Shown here: one piece after another, positions 24,986 through 33,360 of the stretch
Layout: the number at the start of each line of letters is the position of its first letter
How positions within the stretch are numbered: the stretch's first letter is position 1
Source of the DNA: a bacterium
GTDB lineage: Bacteria; SZUA-182; SZUA-191; JAJRXT01
DNA length: 36,287 bases
Direction: 5' to 3'
Assembly: GCA_024277675.1 (NCBI GenBank)
Contig: JAJRUS010000100.1
Span: 1-36,287 of the forward strand
Made by a program: the position numbers and the translations under genes
Notes under the pieces: generated by a model
Databases searched by the model: none
What the model was told of the DNA's origin: nothing
Seen by the model: only the letters and a program-made list of their open reading frames with translations

Positions 24986-26041
24986 ATGCAAAAACTTAAT
25001 TCAATACTGGAAGCCGTAAAACCGCTGGATCGCTCAAAACAGGCGGCTATTCAACATAAACTGGATTTTTTAACCAAACCCCAGGGAAGTCTGGGACGCT
25101 TAGAGGAGTTAGCGCTGCAATATGCGCTGATAAAGGGAACCCTGGAGCCAACCCTGAAAGATAAATTAGCGGTGGTCATGGCGGCGGATCACGGGGTAGC
25201 CGCAGAAGGGGTAAGCGCCTTCCCGCAAGCGGTAACCCAACAGATGGTGTTTAACTTCCTGCAAGGCGGAGCGGGGATAAATGTACTGGCCCGGCACAGC
25301 GGTGTTGAGGTAGCGGTGGTGGATATCGGGGTAGCGGCTGAATTGGAAGCTCACCCCAAATTATTAGCCCGCAAGGTAGCTAACGGCACCAAAAACATGG
25401 CCCAAGAGCCGGCTATGAGCCGGGAGCAGGCCATCCAGGCTATCGAGGTAGGTATTGGTATCGTGGAGGAAGAACAGGCTGCCGGCCTTGATATACTGGC
25501 TACCGGAGAGATGGGCATTGCCAATACCACCCCTTCCAGCGCTATTACCGCCGTACTTACCGGAAGGTCGGTGGAATACGTTACCGGGCGGGGTACCGGC
25601 ATTGACGATCAGGCGTTGGAACATAAAACTACGGTGATAGAAAAAGCCATCGTAATAAATCATCCCTCACCTGAGGATGCACTGGATGTGTTGGCCAAGC
25701 TGGGCGGTTTGGAAATTGCCGGTTTGGCGGGCGTTATGCTGGCCGGCGCCGCCTATAATATACCAGTAGTGGTGGATGGCTTTATATCCGGCGCTGCCGC
25801 ACTGGTAGCTTGCAAGCTAAAACCTGAGCTGAAAGATTATTTAATAGCCGCCCACTGTTCAGTGGAAATGGGCCATAAAATAATATTAGAGCATCTGGGG
25901 CTTAAACCGCTACTTGACCTTAAACTGCGCCTGGGCGAAGGCACCGGCGCCGTGCTGGGAATAGGCCTGGTAGAGGCGGGAGTGAAAATCCTGACCCAGA
26001 TGTCCAGCTTTGAAGTTGCCGGGGTATCCCAGGCTGGTTAA
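24986..26041 (+). CDS. cobT: Nicotinate-nucleotide--dimethylbenzimidazole phosphoribosyltransferase
   Basis: A 351-residue CobT. AAGGAG at 24973-24978, 7 nt before ATG 24986, sets the start; the frame runs further upstream but into the MITE-like element. Landmarks: 'LDFLTKPQGSLGRLEELA' (~21-38), 'VMAADHGVAAEGVSAFPQ' (~60-77), 'FLQGGAGINVLAR', 'GEMGIANTTPSSAI' (~174-187), 'VDGFISGAAAL', and 'RLGEGTGAVLG' with the catalytic Glu. It activates the lower ligand base for cobamide assembly. No other cobalamin gene is nearby, so it may serve salvage. A B12 radical SAM enzyme elsewhere in the window needs cobalamin. Confidence 0.97.
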   Translation: MQKLNSILEAVKPLDRSKQAAIQHKLDFLTKPQGSLGRLEELALQYALIKGTLEPTLKDKLAVVMAADHGVAAEGVSAFPQAVTQQMVFNFLQGGAGINVLARHSGVEVAVVDIGVAAELEAHPKLLARKVANGTKNMAQEPAMSREQAIQAIEVGIGIVEEEQAAGLDILATGEMGIANTTPSSAITAVLTGRSVEYVTGRGTGIDDQALEHKTTVIEKAIVINHPSPEDALDVLAKLGGLEIAGLAGVMLAGAAYNIPVVVDGFISGAAALVACKLKPELKDYLIAAHCSVEMGHKIILEHLGLKPLLDLKLRLGEGTGAVLGIGLVEAGVKILTQMSSFEVAGVSQAG

Positions 26042-26049
26042 GTGAATCT

Positions 26050-26075
26050 ATCCAAACAATTAAAATAGTTTGGAT
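26050..26075. terminator. Hairpin between convergent cobT and PilZ genes
   Basis: ATCCAAAC (26050-26057) and GTTTGGAT (26068-26075) form a perfect 8-bp stem with a 10-nt loop just after the cobT stop. The T-run is missing on the plus strand, so this is a tentative terminator. Confidence 0.4.
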
Positions 26076-26119
26076 TAAAAACCTGATTTCATGGGGGGTT
26101 CGGCGAATTCAGGGCAAAT

Positions 26120-26512
26120 TCATGAATAGCTCAGGCGAGAAAGTTTTTCGATGAAGGAATCCCACTTGTCTTTTTGAAGTGGATTTATGGCTAATATGTG
26201 GAGACCCATAACAAAAAGTTTTTTATCCTTTATAAGCTTTCCCCATACAACTTTACACTCTGCATTTATAGGAGAATCATCCGGAAATAAAATTGAAGCC
26301 GTGATTTGCTGCTTACCCGCCGCCAACTTTGATAGAGATTCGATTTCGTCAGCTGAAAAGAAATAAATTTCCAGCGCTATCCCATCCCGGGAAACATTTT
26401 TTATCCAGCCAGTCAATTCAAACGCTTTCTCACCTAATGAAATGGGAACAAAAAGGTTCAGTTGAATAAATGCGTCATAACGCTCAAATTTCCTCCTGTT
26501 TCCAGCATCCAT
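26120..26512 (-). CDS. PilZ domain c-di-GMP receptor protein
   Basis: A 130-residue single-domain PilZ protein. The RxxxR motif is at Arg7-Arg11 (RKFER) and the NxSxxG motif at 39-44 (NVSRDG); both are needed for cyclic di-GMP binding and both are intact. It has no output domain, so it acts through a partner. Proximity to the GGDEF gene on the same strand, with cobT opposite between them, suggests one local c-di-GMP circuit (inference). Confidence 0.9.
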   Translation of the reverse strand: MDAGNRRKFERYDAFIQLNLFVPISLGEKAFELTGWIKNVSRDGIALEIYFFSADEIESLSKLAAGKQQITASILFPDDSPINAECKVVWGKLIKDKKLFVMGLHILAINPLQKDKWDSFIEKLSRLSYS

Positions 26513-26610
26513 TTTATTATCCTTTTGCTTATCTATTTATTTTTTAATAATCTCCATTTTTCTGTATGATTAAAATAAGTTTTGCTGAAGTTCTATGTAA
26601 TTGTAAATTC

Positions 26611-26640
26611 AATATACTACTATTATATGTAACATGTCAA
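26611..26640 (-). promoter_or_regulatory. Promoter of the PilZ gene
   Basis: On the minus strand TTGACA (26640-26635) and TATATT (26616-26611) are separated by 18 bp, about 100 bp before the PilZ start. Confidence 0.55.
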
Positions 26641-26849
26641 TGTAATCTCTGTGTTTTACTGTAATTTGAGTTCATTAAGCTGAGGGTCTCCGATGGCAAT
26701 CGGGCAACAATATCAACATGATAATTGTACCAAGCAGCGAACCGGATAAAAAGTAATTTTTTTTAGAATTAGAGGGGTTGGAAATTCTTAGCATATTGGG
26801 TAGAAAAATACTGTTCGCTACTTGGGTGCCTGAACATCAAAGTAGTCCG

Positions 26850-26870
26850 GCAAAACTGTCCCTGACTCAG
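26850..26870. mobile_element. Solitary IS/MITE end-like sequence
   Basis: The complement of this stretch begins CTGAGTCAGGGACAGTTTTG. It matches the left end of the 131-bp element (TGAGTCGTGGACAGTTT) at 15 of 17 positions. Only one end is present here, so it looks like a remnant or a solo terminal repeat. It lies 15 bp before a strong promoter. Confidence 0.4.
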
Positions 26871-26885
26871 AAAACATGATTTTGG

Positions 26886-26914
26886 TTGACAATCACTATA
26901 AATTTTGATATAAA
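26886..26914 (+). promoter_or_regulatory. Promoter of the homocitrate-synthase-like gene
   Basis: TTGACA (26886-26891), 17 bp, TATAAA (26909-26914): a near-consensus sigma-70 promoter giving a leader of about 45-50 nt before ATG 26970. Confidence 0.75.
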
Positions 26915-26969
26915 GTATATTCGCAATTCAACTATGAACCATTACATAATATCTGGGTAGGGGTGCTTA

Positions 26970-28232
26970 ATGCCTAAAATTTATATAGTAGATGTAACTA
27001 ATCGCGATGGAGTGCAGACTTCCAGGATTGGTCTGGCCAAGCTGGAAAAAACCATATTGAACCTGTTTCTTAATGAAATGGGGGTTTATCAGAGCGAGTT
27101 TGGTTTCCCGTTTACCAACCATGAGGTGAATTACTTAAACGCCAATCTGGATCTGGTCGAAATGGGGGCACTTAAACCCATTGTCCTTTCCGGTTGGTGC
27201 CGGGCAGTAGTACAGGATATTGAAACCTCAATCAGACAAACCAAGGTAAAGCATCTGAACCTTTCTATCTCCGTGTCGGATATAATGATTAAAGGCAAGT
27301 TCCAGGGCCGCAAGAACCGGCAGGACATATTGGATTCAGCGGCCCAAGCCATTGATTATGCTAAGCAACACGGCATACAGACCATCGGGCTTAATGCTGA
27401 GGATGCTTCGCGGGCCGATATGGATTACCTGATCCAGTTTGCTAAGGTAGCCAAAGATCACGGGGCGGATAGACTGCGCTATTGCGATACCTTGGGTTAT
27501 GATGATCCCTTTACCATCTACGAGCGGATAAAGCAGGTGGCTCAGGAGGTGCAAATACCGATGGAGATCCACTGCCATAACGATCTGGGAATGGCGGTAG
27601 GCTGTTCGGTAGCCGGCGCCAAGGGGGCGATTGATGCGGGAGTAGATGCCTATATCAATACCTGTGTTAATGGCGTGGGTGAGCGGGCCGGTAATGCCGA
27701 TTTGGTATCCACTATTTTGGCGGTGCGCAAATCAAGCGGTATGGCGCAGCTGAATTTATTGGATGAACGGATAGATCTTTCTAAATCCTGGCAGCTTGCC
27801 CAATATGCCGCCTATGCTTTTGGACTGCCGATCTCCATTAATCAGGTGGGAATAGGCAGGAATGCCTTTGCCCATGAATCAGGCATTCATGCTGATGGGG
27901 CATTAAAAGATGCGCATAATTATGAGCTATACGACTATCATGAGCTGGGTTTGGGAGACCCCATATTAGTGGACACGGGACGTAAGATTACTACCGGGGA
28001 ATATAGCGGGATTCGCGGGTTTAGAAATGTATACGATAAACTGGAAATCGAGTTTAGAGATGACCGGGAAGCCCAGCAGATACTGGAGCTGGTACGCTAT
28101 GCCAATGTTCACACTCAAAAACCGCTAACCGACGCCGAGTTGCGCTTTATTGCCAGATACCCCAAAATAGCCAGAAAAGTGATGATGGTGGCCCCGCCCG
28201 AATATGACGGTGAACAGGCCAAACTTTTTTAG
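26970..28232 (+). CDS. Homocitrate/2-isopropylmalate synthase-like enzyme (possible Re-citrate synthase)
   Basis: A 420-residue DRE-TIM metallolyase-like protein. 'DVTNRDGVQT' (8-17; Arg12, Asp13) is the catalytic and metal motif, 'HCHNDLGMAVG' (201-211) holds metal-binding histidines, and 'VNGVGERAGNADLV' and 'FAHESGIHADG' follow. Family enzymes condense acetyl-CoA with a 2-oxoacid. The C-terminal allosteric LeuA domain of isopropylmalate synthase is absent, which fits homocitrate synthase (NifV type) or the Re-citrate synthase that many anaerobes use in place of Si-citrate synthase. No leu, nif or lysine genes are adjacent. Family sure; substrate open. It has its own strong promoter. Confidence 0.85.
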   Translation: MPKIYIVDVTNRDGVQTSRIGLAKLEKTILNLFLNEMGVYQSEFGFPFTNHEVNYLNANLDLVEMGALKPIVLSGWCRAVVQDIETSIRQTKVKHLNLSISVSDIMIKGKFQGRKNRQDILDSAAQAIDYAKQHGIQTIGLNAEDASRADMDYLIQFAKVAKDHGADRLRYCDTLGYDDPFTIYERIKQVAQEVQIPMEIHCHNDLGMAVGCSVAGAKGAIDAGVDAYINTCVNGVGERAGNADLVSTILAVRKSSGMAQLNLLDERIDLSKSWQLAQYAAYAFGLPISINQVGIGRNAFAHESGIHADGALKDAHNYELYDYHELGLGDPILVDTGRKITTGEYSGIRGFRNVYDKLEIEFRDDREAQQILELVRYANVHTQKPLTDAELRFIARYPKIARKVMMVAPPEYDGEQAKLF

Positions 28233-28314
28233 CGAATCCATACCCTCAAAAGTTGAAGTATTGTCCTGCCGGTTTATTCCGTTTCAAGCCGCACCTTTTA
28301 AGGATAACCAATCT

Positions 28315-28983
28315 ATGATAGTGCTGGGTTTGGATACTTCTGCCGGGGCTAGCAGTGTCGCCTTAATAGATGAGCACGGTTTATTGGGGGAGTATTTTAT
28401 AAATACAGGCCCGCCACATTCCCAGCGTTTAATATTCATGTTGGATGAGTTATTAAAGCGGGCTGGACTGGATTTAAAGGAAATAGCCGGACTGGCAGTA
28501 GCTGTAGGACCGGGCACATTTACCGGGTTGCGGGTGGGATTAAGTACTGCCAAGGGACTGGCTTTAGGGCTTAATATTTCTTTGCTTTCCGTACCCACCC
28601 TGGATGCCTTGGCTCAGGCCGCCCCTTATAGTCAACACTTGTTATGCCCTATCCTGGATGCCAGAAAAAAGCAGTTATATAGCGCCCTGTATCGTTGGGA
28701 AGCTGAAGGCTGGACCAAGCTCACGCCGGATTTGTTGCTCACGCCGGCTGAATTGGCTGCTAAAATTGACCAACCGGTAATATTTTTAGGCGATGCAGTA
28801 AGTGAATATGGGGAATTTCTACAGCATACCCTGGGCAAGCAGGCTCGATTTGCCCCCGCTCATTTGTGTTTTCCCAGGGCGCACCAGGTGGCTCAGCTAG
28901 GCCTAAGAGAGCTTAAAGCCGGGCGGACAGTATCGGCTCAAGAACTGGTTCCCCGCTATGTGAGGCGCGACCCCTTATTATAG
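28315..28983 (+). CDS. tsaB: tRNA threonylcarbamoyladenosine biosynthesis protein TsaB
   Basis: A 222-residue protein from ATG 28315, preceded by AAGGA; the frame extends to 28204 but the extra part is not conserved. Landmarks: 'MIVLGLDTSAGASSVALID', 'HSQRLIFMLDELL', 'GLAVAVGPGTFTGLRVGLSTAKGLA' in two halves (~62-86) and 'LLCPILDARKKQLYSALY'. TsaB partners TsaD and TsaE in making t6A37 on ANN-decoding tRNAs; those genes are not in the window. It starts 82 bp after the homocitrate-synthase-like gene. Confidence 0.93.
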   Translation: MIVLGLDTSAGASSVALIDEHGLLGEYFINTGPPHSQRLIFMLDELLKRAGLDLKEIAGLAVAVGPGTFTGLRVGLSTAKGLALGLNISLLSVPTLDALAQAAPYSQHLLCPILDARKKQLYSALYRWEAEGWTKLTPDLLLTPAELAAKIDQPVIFLGDAVSEYGEFLQHTLGKQARFAPAHLCFPRAHQVAQLGLRELKAGRTVSAQELVPRYVRRDPLL

Positions 28984-29092
28984 CAAAACCGTTGCGGTTG
29001 ACACCGTCGCCTGTATAGCCGGTAGTTTTGGCTTGTATTTTTAGCAGATGCGTTTTAAGCTGATTTCTATACCCAAAAAAGGATAATATGTT

Positions 29093-30001
29093 TTGAGCTT
29101 TGCGGTTGATTTACACTTACATTCAAATTGCTCGGATGGAGCGTATTCCCCCAGGGAACTGGTCAGTAATGCCAAAGCAGTGGGGCTTAAGGTTATTGCC
29201 TTAACCGACCATGACAGCGTAGAGGGGGTGGCCGAGGCGGTAGCTGCCGGCAAAGAATATGGCGTAGAAGTCATTCCCGGGGTAGAACTCAGTTTAACTT
29301 ATGAGGAATATTCTGGTATTCACCTGCTGGGTTATTACCTCGATTGGCGCACCCCCAAGCTGAATGAGGCGTTAACCGAATTGCGCCGGGTGAGGGCCAG
29401 GCGGGGAGAAATGATCGTAGAGAAAATCAACCGGCTGCTAAAAAAAGAAGACAAAGCACCGCTGGATATTGGGGAACTGCGGGCCAAGGCCAAGGGTTCA
29501 GTGGGTAGACCCCACATCTCCCAGTTGCTTATAGAGAAGGGTTATGCTGAATACCAGCAGGAAGCCTTTGATCGCTATTTAGTGCCCTGTAATGTACCCA
29601 AAAAGAAACTTTCTCCTATAGAGGGAGTGGCCTTGATTGAGGCCGCCAGGGGCATAGCAGTTTTAGCCCATCCTACAATTTTGACCGATGAGCGACGGCC
29701 GGAAAGCGCTGCGGATCAGCTTAAGCTGATCCATTATATGCTGGCCCAGGGAGTGGAAGGCTTAGAAGCCGTATACAGTGGTTACGATCAATCCCAAATC
29801 GATTTTTATCGGGATATGGCCCGAAAACATAATTTGCTGATTACTGCCGGCAGCGACTTTCATCGAGCGGATGGAAAAATCGAACTGGGCCGGTTAGGGA
29901 TGGGAATATCCATACCTACTGATATAGTGCAGCGCTTAAAAGAGCGATACCGGGAAAAATACGGTAATTATCCAGATTTAAAAACAACGGCTTATATCTG
30001 A
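29093..30001 (+). CDS. PHP-domain phosphoesterase
   Basis: A 302-residue PHP protein. Metal-site motifs are 'DLHLHSNCSDG' (6-16), 'ALTDHDSVEG' (~36-45), 'IPGVELS' (~61-67), 'VLAHP' (~196-200) and 'TAGSDFHRADG' (~259-269). Relatives include the RNase AM/YciV family of 5'-3' exonucleases and 3',5'-nucleotide bisphosphatases; length and the order of motifs fit that group. Start is TTG 29093 with AAGGA ending 9 nt before it; the ATG at 29088 runs into a stop at once. It follows tsaB by 109 bp. Confidence 0.88.
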   Translation: MSFAVDLHLHSNCSDGAYSPRELVSNAKAVGLKVIALTDHDSVEGVAEAVAAGKEYGVEVIPGVELSLTYEEYSGIHLLGYYLDWRTPKLNEALTELRRVRARRGEMIVEKINRLLKKEDKAPLDIGELRAKAKGSVGRPHISQLLIEKGYAEYQQEAFDRYLVPCNVPKKKLSPIEGVALIEAARGIAVLAHPTILTDERRPESAADQLKLIHYMLAQGVEGLEAVYSGYDQSQIDFYRDMARKHNLLITAGSDFHRADGKIELGRLGMGISIPTDIVQRLKERYREKYGNYPDLKTTAYI

Positions 30002-30024
30002 CCCAGGTTATTTCTGCACGACTC

Positions 30025-30840
30025 CTAAGTACCCCGAAATATACGGCTTAGTTCTCCTACCGCCTCATCGATTCCCTTAAAAGGCTGCTCTATGCGATAA
30101 CCCTGCGCTTTTAATTTATGACCTAATTCCAATAGCAGGGGTAAGCGTAGCCCAACTTCAGTCATTATCTCCGGCCTGGTAGCCAACCGGCTTACTTCGC
30201 CGCAGAAAAGCTGCCTTCCCTTATTCAGTATCAACAACTTTTGGGCCAGGTGATTTACCTCCTCCAGGCTGGAAGCAGTAAGTAGCACTGGGAGTTTCGT
30301 TTCTGTATTAAGCTTCTCTATCCATTTTAATACGGTATGGGCGGCCTTGGCATCTAAGCCGGCGATCGGTTCATCCAATAATAATATGTGCGGTTGATTT
30401 ACCAACACGCAGGCAATAGCCAACCTACGCTGCTCACCGCCGGATAGTTCAACGGGTGAGCGGCGCTTTAACTCCTCATATTCCAGCCCCACGCCATTTA
30501 AGGCCCGAATTATACGGCTTTCGATTTCAGCCGTTTCCAACCCCTGCTGCCGTAAGGCATAACTTATATCATCCTCCACCGTGGATTGAAAAAATTGTTG
30601 TTCCGGGTATTGAAACACCAACCCCATATGCTGCCTGAGCGCAGCTTTACCTGAGTAAAGTATTTCACCCGCTGAGGCCGGCAGCAGACCGGACAGCAGT
30701 TGCAGCAGCGTGGTTTTGCCCGCCCCGCTGTTTCCCAGTATGACCCAGAAATCACCCGCAGCTACCTGAAAGTCGATATTTTTTAAGATAGGCGTATTTT
30801 GCGCTGAATTATAGGCTAAGCCGGAAACCTTTAAGCTCAT
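30025..30840 (-). CDS. ECF-type ABC transporter ATPase, second of pair
   Basis: A 271-residue ATPase like EcfA2/CbiO. Walker A GNSGAGKTT (36-44), Q-loop Gln77 in 'LVFQYPEQQFF', signature LSGGEQ (132-137), Walker B 'ILLLDEP' (152-158) and D-loop 'GLDA' (161-164) are intact. The switch region reads 'VLLTASSLEEV', with Ser190 where His is expected. Energy-coupling factors power uptake of vitamins or metals through a membrane EcfT and a substrate protein. Neither is in the window. The ATG overlaps the stop of the first ATPase gene by 4 bp. Confidence 0.9.
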   Translation of the reverse strand: MSLKVSGLAYNSAQNTPILKNIDFQVAAGDFWVILGNSGAGKTTLLQLLSGLLPASAGEILYSGKAALRQHMGLVFQYPEQQFFQSTVEDDISYALRQQGLETAEIESRIIRALNGVGLEYEELKRRSPVELSGGEQRRLAIACVLVNQPHILLLDEPIAGLDAKAAHTVLKWIEKLNTETKLPVLLTASSLEEVNHLAQKLLILNKGRQLFCGEVSRLATRPEIMTEVGLRLPLLLELGHKLKAQGYRIEQPFKGIDEAVGELSRIFRGT

Positions 30841-31649
30841 AATTGACTCAACAGCTCATCTATTGTAAAGATGGGTAGGTTTAACGAAAAGCCTTCAGCC
30901 AATAATTTCTGACTTAAGGTTATAAGCGGCGGCAGTTCCAAGCCCCAACCCTCCCAATCATAGCTATCGGAAAACATTTTATCGCCCGGCTCATCCGCAC
31001 ACAACCGGCCCTGGTGAAGCACCAGCACTCGCTTGGCTCCCCTGGCCTGCTCCACTCTCTGGGAAAGCCAGATAATGGTTACTCCCTGCCGGCGGTTTAA
31101 GCGGTATATCAATTGCCACAATTGCTCCGCCTCGCCAGGGGCTAAAAATGCCGCCGGTTCATCCAATATTAAATAACGCGGGTTCATAGCCAGCACACTG
31201 GCCAGTACCACCCGTTGCTGTTCTCCGCCTGAAAGATCGGCCACTGCCCTTTTTGCATAATTCTCCAGCCCTAACCAAGCCAATGCCTGTTCCACCCTGG
31301 CCCTGATTTCTGCTGCTTCAAGCCCCAGGTTTTCCTGCCCAAAAGCCAACTCTTCCTCTACGGTGGGAGCGATCAACTGCTCCTGCGGTCTGGATAAAAC
31401 CAGGCCCACGCCTAACCAACCGGAGTCATACTGTTTAGCGGTATTAACCCCGGCCAGCCATACCTCACCTGAGTCAGCTAGCAATACGCCGCTTATTAAT
31501 TTACTCAAGGTACTCTTGCCGCTACCGTTGGCCCCCAGCACCGTCACCCACTCACCCCGGGCAATCTCCAGGCTTAGATTACGAATAGCCCACAGTTTAT
31601 GTTGGCTATTCAATTTATAACTAAAATTAATATTTTCTAGCCGTATCAT
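30837..31649 (-). CDS. ECF-type ABC transporter ATPase, first of pair, with degenerate motifs
   Basis: A 270-residue ATPase from ATG 31649 (MIRLENINFSY, the usual start); a TTG at 31721 would add 24 unmatched residues. Walker A GANGSGKST (39-47), signature LSGGEQ (139-144) and Walker B 'LILDEP' (160-165) are good. The Q-loop reads 'LVLSRPQEQL' (Ser86 for Gln), the D-loop 'FLAPGE' (Ala170 for Asp) and the H-loop 'IIWLSQRVEQ' (Gln197 for His). It would pair with the following ATPase. Loss of several catalytic residues suggests an altered or regulatory ATP site. The transport substrate is unknown. Confidence 0.85.
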   Translation of the reverse strand: MIRLENINFSYKLNSQHKLWAIRNLSLEIARGEWVTVLGANGSGKSTLSKLISGVLLADSGEVWLAGVNTAKQYDSGWLGVGLVLSRPQEQLIAPTVEEELAFGQENLGLEAAEIRARVEQALAWLGLENYAKRAVADLSGGEQQRVVLASVLAMNPRYLILDEPAAFLAPGEAEQLWQLIYRLNRRQGVTIIWLSQRVEQARGAKRVLVLHQGRLCADEPGDKMFSDSYDWEGWGLELPPLITLSQKLLAEGFSLNLPIFTIDELLSQL

Positions 31650-31708
31650 ATAATAAGGTTGATAATGATTATAATTAAAACAGCCCGCAACTGGAAGCTC
31701 CGGAATTA

Positions 31709-31737
31709 TTGACAGTTTCAAATATAAATGTTATTTT
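31709..31737 (+). promoter_or_regulatory. Probable promoter of the KtrB-like gene
   Basis: TTGACA (31709-31714), 17 bp, TATTTT (31732-31737). It lies about 95-135 bp upstream of the potassium transporter and just outside the ATPase gene on the other strand. Confidence 0.5.
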
Positions 31738-31830
31738 AAGCTATAGAATCGATTTGTTAAAAAAATCACCACAAGCTGCTATATTGACCAGAAAACCATG
31801 GTCAGGAAGCAGATATAATCAAATACAGGT

Positions 31831-33231
31831 TTGCATCTAATAAGACCCGAATCATGCGGGTGGAAAAAACAGGTGCTTAAAAAATTAAAACCAATTTCCA
31901 GACCGAATTCTCCTACCATTATAGCTCTTAGCTTTCTAATTGTCATCCTTTTAGGAACCATCCTGTTAAGTTTGCCGATAGCCAGCCGACACCAGCGGCT
32001 TAATATAGTGGATGCCCTGTTTACCGCCACCTCCGCTACCTGTGTAACCGGCCTGGTTGTAGTGGATACCGGACGACACTTTACCTTGTTCGGACAATTG
32101 GTAATTCTGGTTCTGCTGCAAGTGGGCGGGCTGGGCATCATGACCTTTTCCATTTTCTTCACCGTTTTGATGGGCAAGCGCATAAGTATGGCGGATAAGC
32201 TGGTAATGCAGGATGCCTTGCATTATTTTGAACTGGAGAATGTCGGTCGGCTGATAAAACGCATTTTATTGGTTACTTTAAGTATAGAGCTGTTGGGGTC
32301 GATTCCCCTGTTTTTAAGCTGGCGACTTAACTTAGGGGTCGGGAAGGCGGCATATTACGCCCTGTTTCATTCAGTATCCGCTTTCTGTAACGCCGGTTTC
32401 TCACTGTTTTCAGACAGCATGATACCGTTTCAACATAATATAATGGTAAATCTGGGGATGATCAGTTTAATAATCCTGGGGGGCTTGGGATTTGTGGTAT
32501 TGATGGATATAACCAGATTCTTTCTGTTGAAATTAAAAAACAAACCCTGCCGGCTCTCTCTGCAAAGCAAGGTCGTACTGTCTACAAGTATCGGCCTGGT
32601 TGTTGCGGGCACAGGTTTGTTATGGCTGCTGGAGCAAAACAGCAGCTTAGTTAAGGTTACATTTTTGAGTTGTCTTTTCCAATCGGTAACCGCTCGTACC
32701 GCCGGGTTTAATACCCTGCCTATCGGGAGTTTAAGCACTACCTCGTTAATTATTATAATAATCCTGATGTACATCGGCGCCTCGCCAGGCTCCACCGGTG
32801 GGGGAATTAAGACTACATCCTTTACCATTTTTGTGGCTACCTTGCGTTCCATGATTTATGACCGGGAGCAGGTACATCTTTTCCACCGCACTATCCCCCG
32901 AAAGAGCATCCATAAGGTAGCCGCCATTATCGGGCTTTCAGCCTTTTTGATAACGGCGGCCACTATTGCTTTGATACTATCGGAAAAGAATCAACTGTTT
33001 GGCGTTCAGCGGGGCTATCCGGTGCGAATTTTATTTGAGGTGGTATCCGCCTTCGGGACAGTGGGGCTATCTACCGGCATCACCTCCCAGCTATCTATCC
33101 CGGGCCGCCTGCTGACCACCCTGATTATGTTTATCGGCCGCATCGGCCCCTTGACCCTGGCGCTGGCGCTGGGCAGGGTTAAACCCCCGCCCGCTTACAA
33201 ATACCCTGAGGGCCGGATTACCGTAGGTTAG
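31831..33231 (+). CDS. KtrB/TrkH-type potassium uptake protein
   Basis: A 466-residue polytopic protein (from TTG 31831; GTG 31873 is an alternative start close to family N-termini). The four selectivity-filter P-loops are visible: 'TATSATCVTGL', 'SVSAFCNAGFSLF', 'SVTARTAGFNTL' and 'VVSAFGTVGLSTG', each with its filter Gly. 'GASPGSTGGGIKTT' is the gating-loop region. It imports K+ with a cytoplasmic regulator (KtrA/TrkA). No regulator gene is adjacent. Length favours KtrB over TrkH. Confidence 0.92.
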   Translation: MHLIRPESCGWKKQVLKKLKPISRPNSPTIIALSFLIVILLGTILLSLPIASRHQRLNIVDALFTATSATCVTGLVVVDTGRHFTLFGQLVILVLLQVGGLGIMTFSIFFTVLMGKRISMADKLVMQDALHYFELENVGRLIKRILLVTLSIELLGSIPLFLSWRLNLGVGKAAYYALFHSVSAFCNAGFSLFSDSMIPFQHNIMVNLGMISLIILGGLGFVVLMDITRFFLLKLKNKPCRLSLQSKVVLSTSIGLVVAGTGLLWLLEQNSSLVKVTFLSCLFQSVTARTAGFNTLPIGSLSTTSLIIIIILMYIGASPGSTGGGIKTTSFTIFVATLRSMIYDREQVHLFHRTIPRKSIHKVAAIIGLSAFLITAATIALILSEKNQLFGVQRGYPVRILFEVVSAFGTVGLSTGITSQLSIPGRLLTTLIMFIGRIGPLTLALALGRVKPPPAYKYPEGRITVG

Positions 33232-33247
33232 GGGGAACCAGTCCCCC

Positions 33248-33268
33248 AGGGGGTCAATGACTCCTTTT
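33248..33268 (+). terminator. Intrinsic terminator after the KtrB-like gene
   Basis: AGGGGGTC (33248-33255) pairs with GACTCCTT (33259-33266) with a 3-nt loop, two G-T pairs, then TTATTTATT. A second hairpin, GGGGGA/TCCCCC (33231-33236/33242-33247), sits directly before it. Confidence 0.55.
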
Positions 33269-33360
33269 ATTTATTGGGTAGCTTGTTAACCAATGATCAT
33301 TATTCCCTATGGCTATATTAGCTCTGGATTGCTCCACCGCAGGTGGTAGGATTTAAGCCT

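Larger units (their letters stand above)
26513..26969. other. 457-bp AT-rich intergenic region
   Basis: This gap lies between the divergent PilZ and homocitrate-synthase-like genes. It holds one promoter on each strand and a single IS-end-like sequence (each listed separately). No ORF or RNA gene is recognised in the rest; CCGAT/ATCGG at ~26692-26705 is a minor hairpin. Confidence 0.5.

Noticed and set aside
28998-29028. TTGACA before the PHP gene as a promoter
   Set aside because: No acceptable -10 at 16-18 bp; the nearest candidate is TAGTTT at 19 bp.
33334-33346. CCACC/GGTGG hairpin near the ribosome site of the first CorC gene
   Set aside because: Only 5 bp with a 3-nt loop; too weak to claim translational control.
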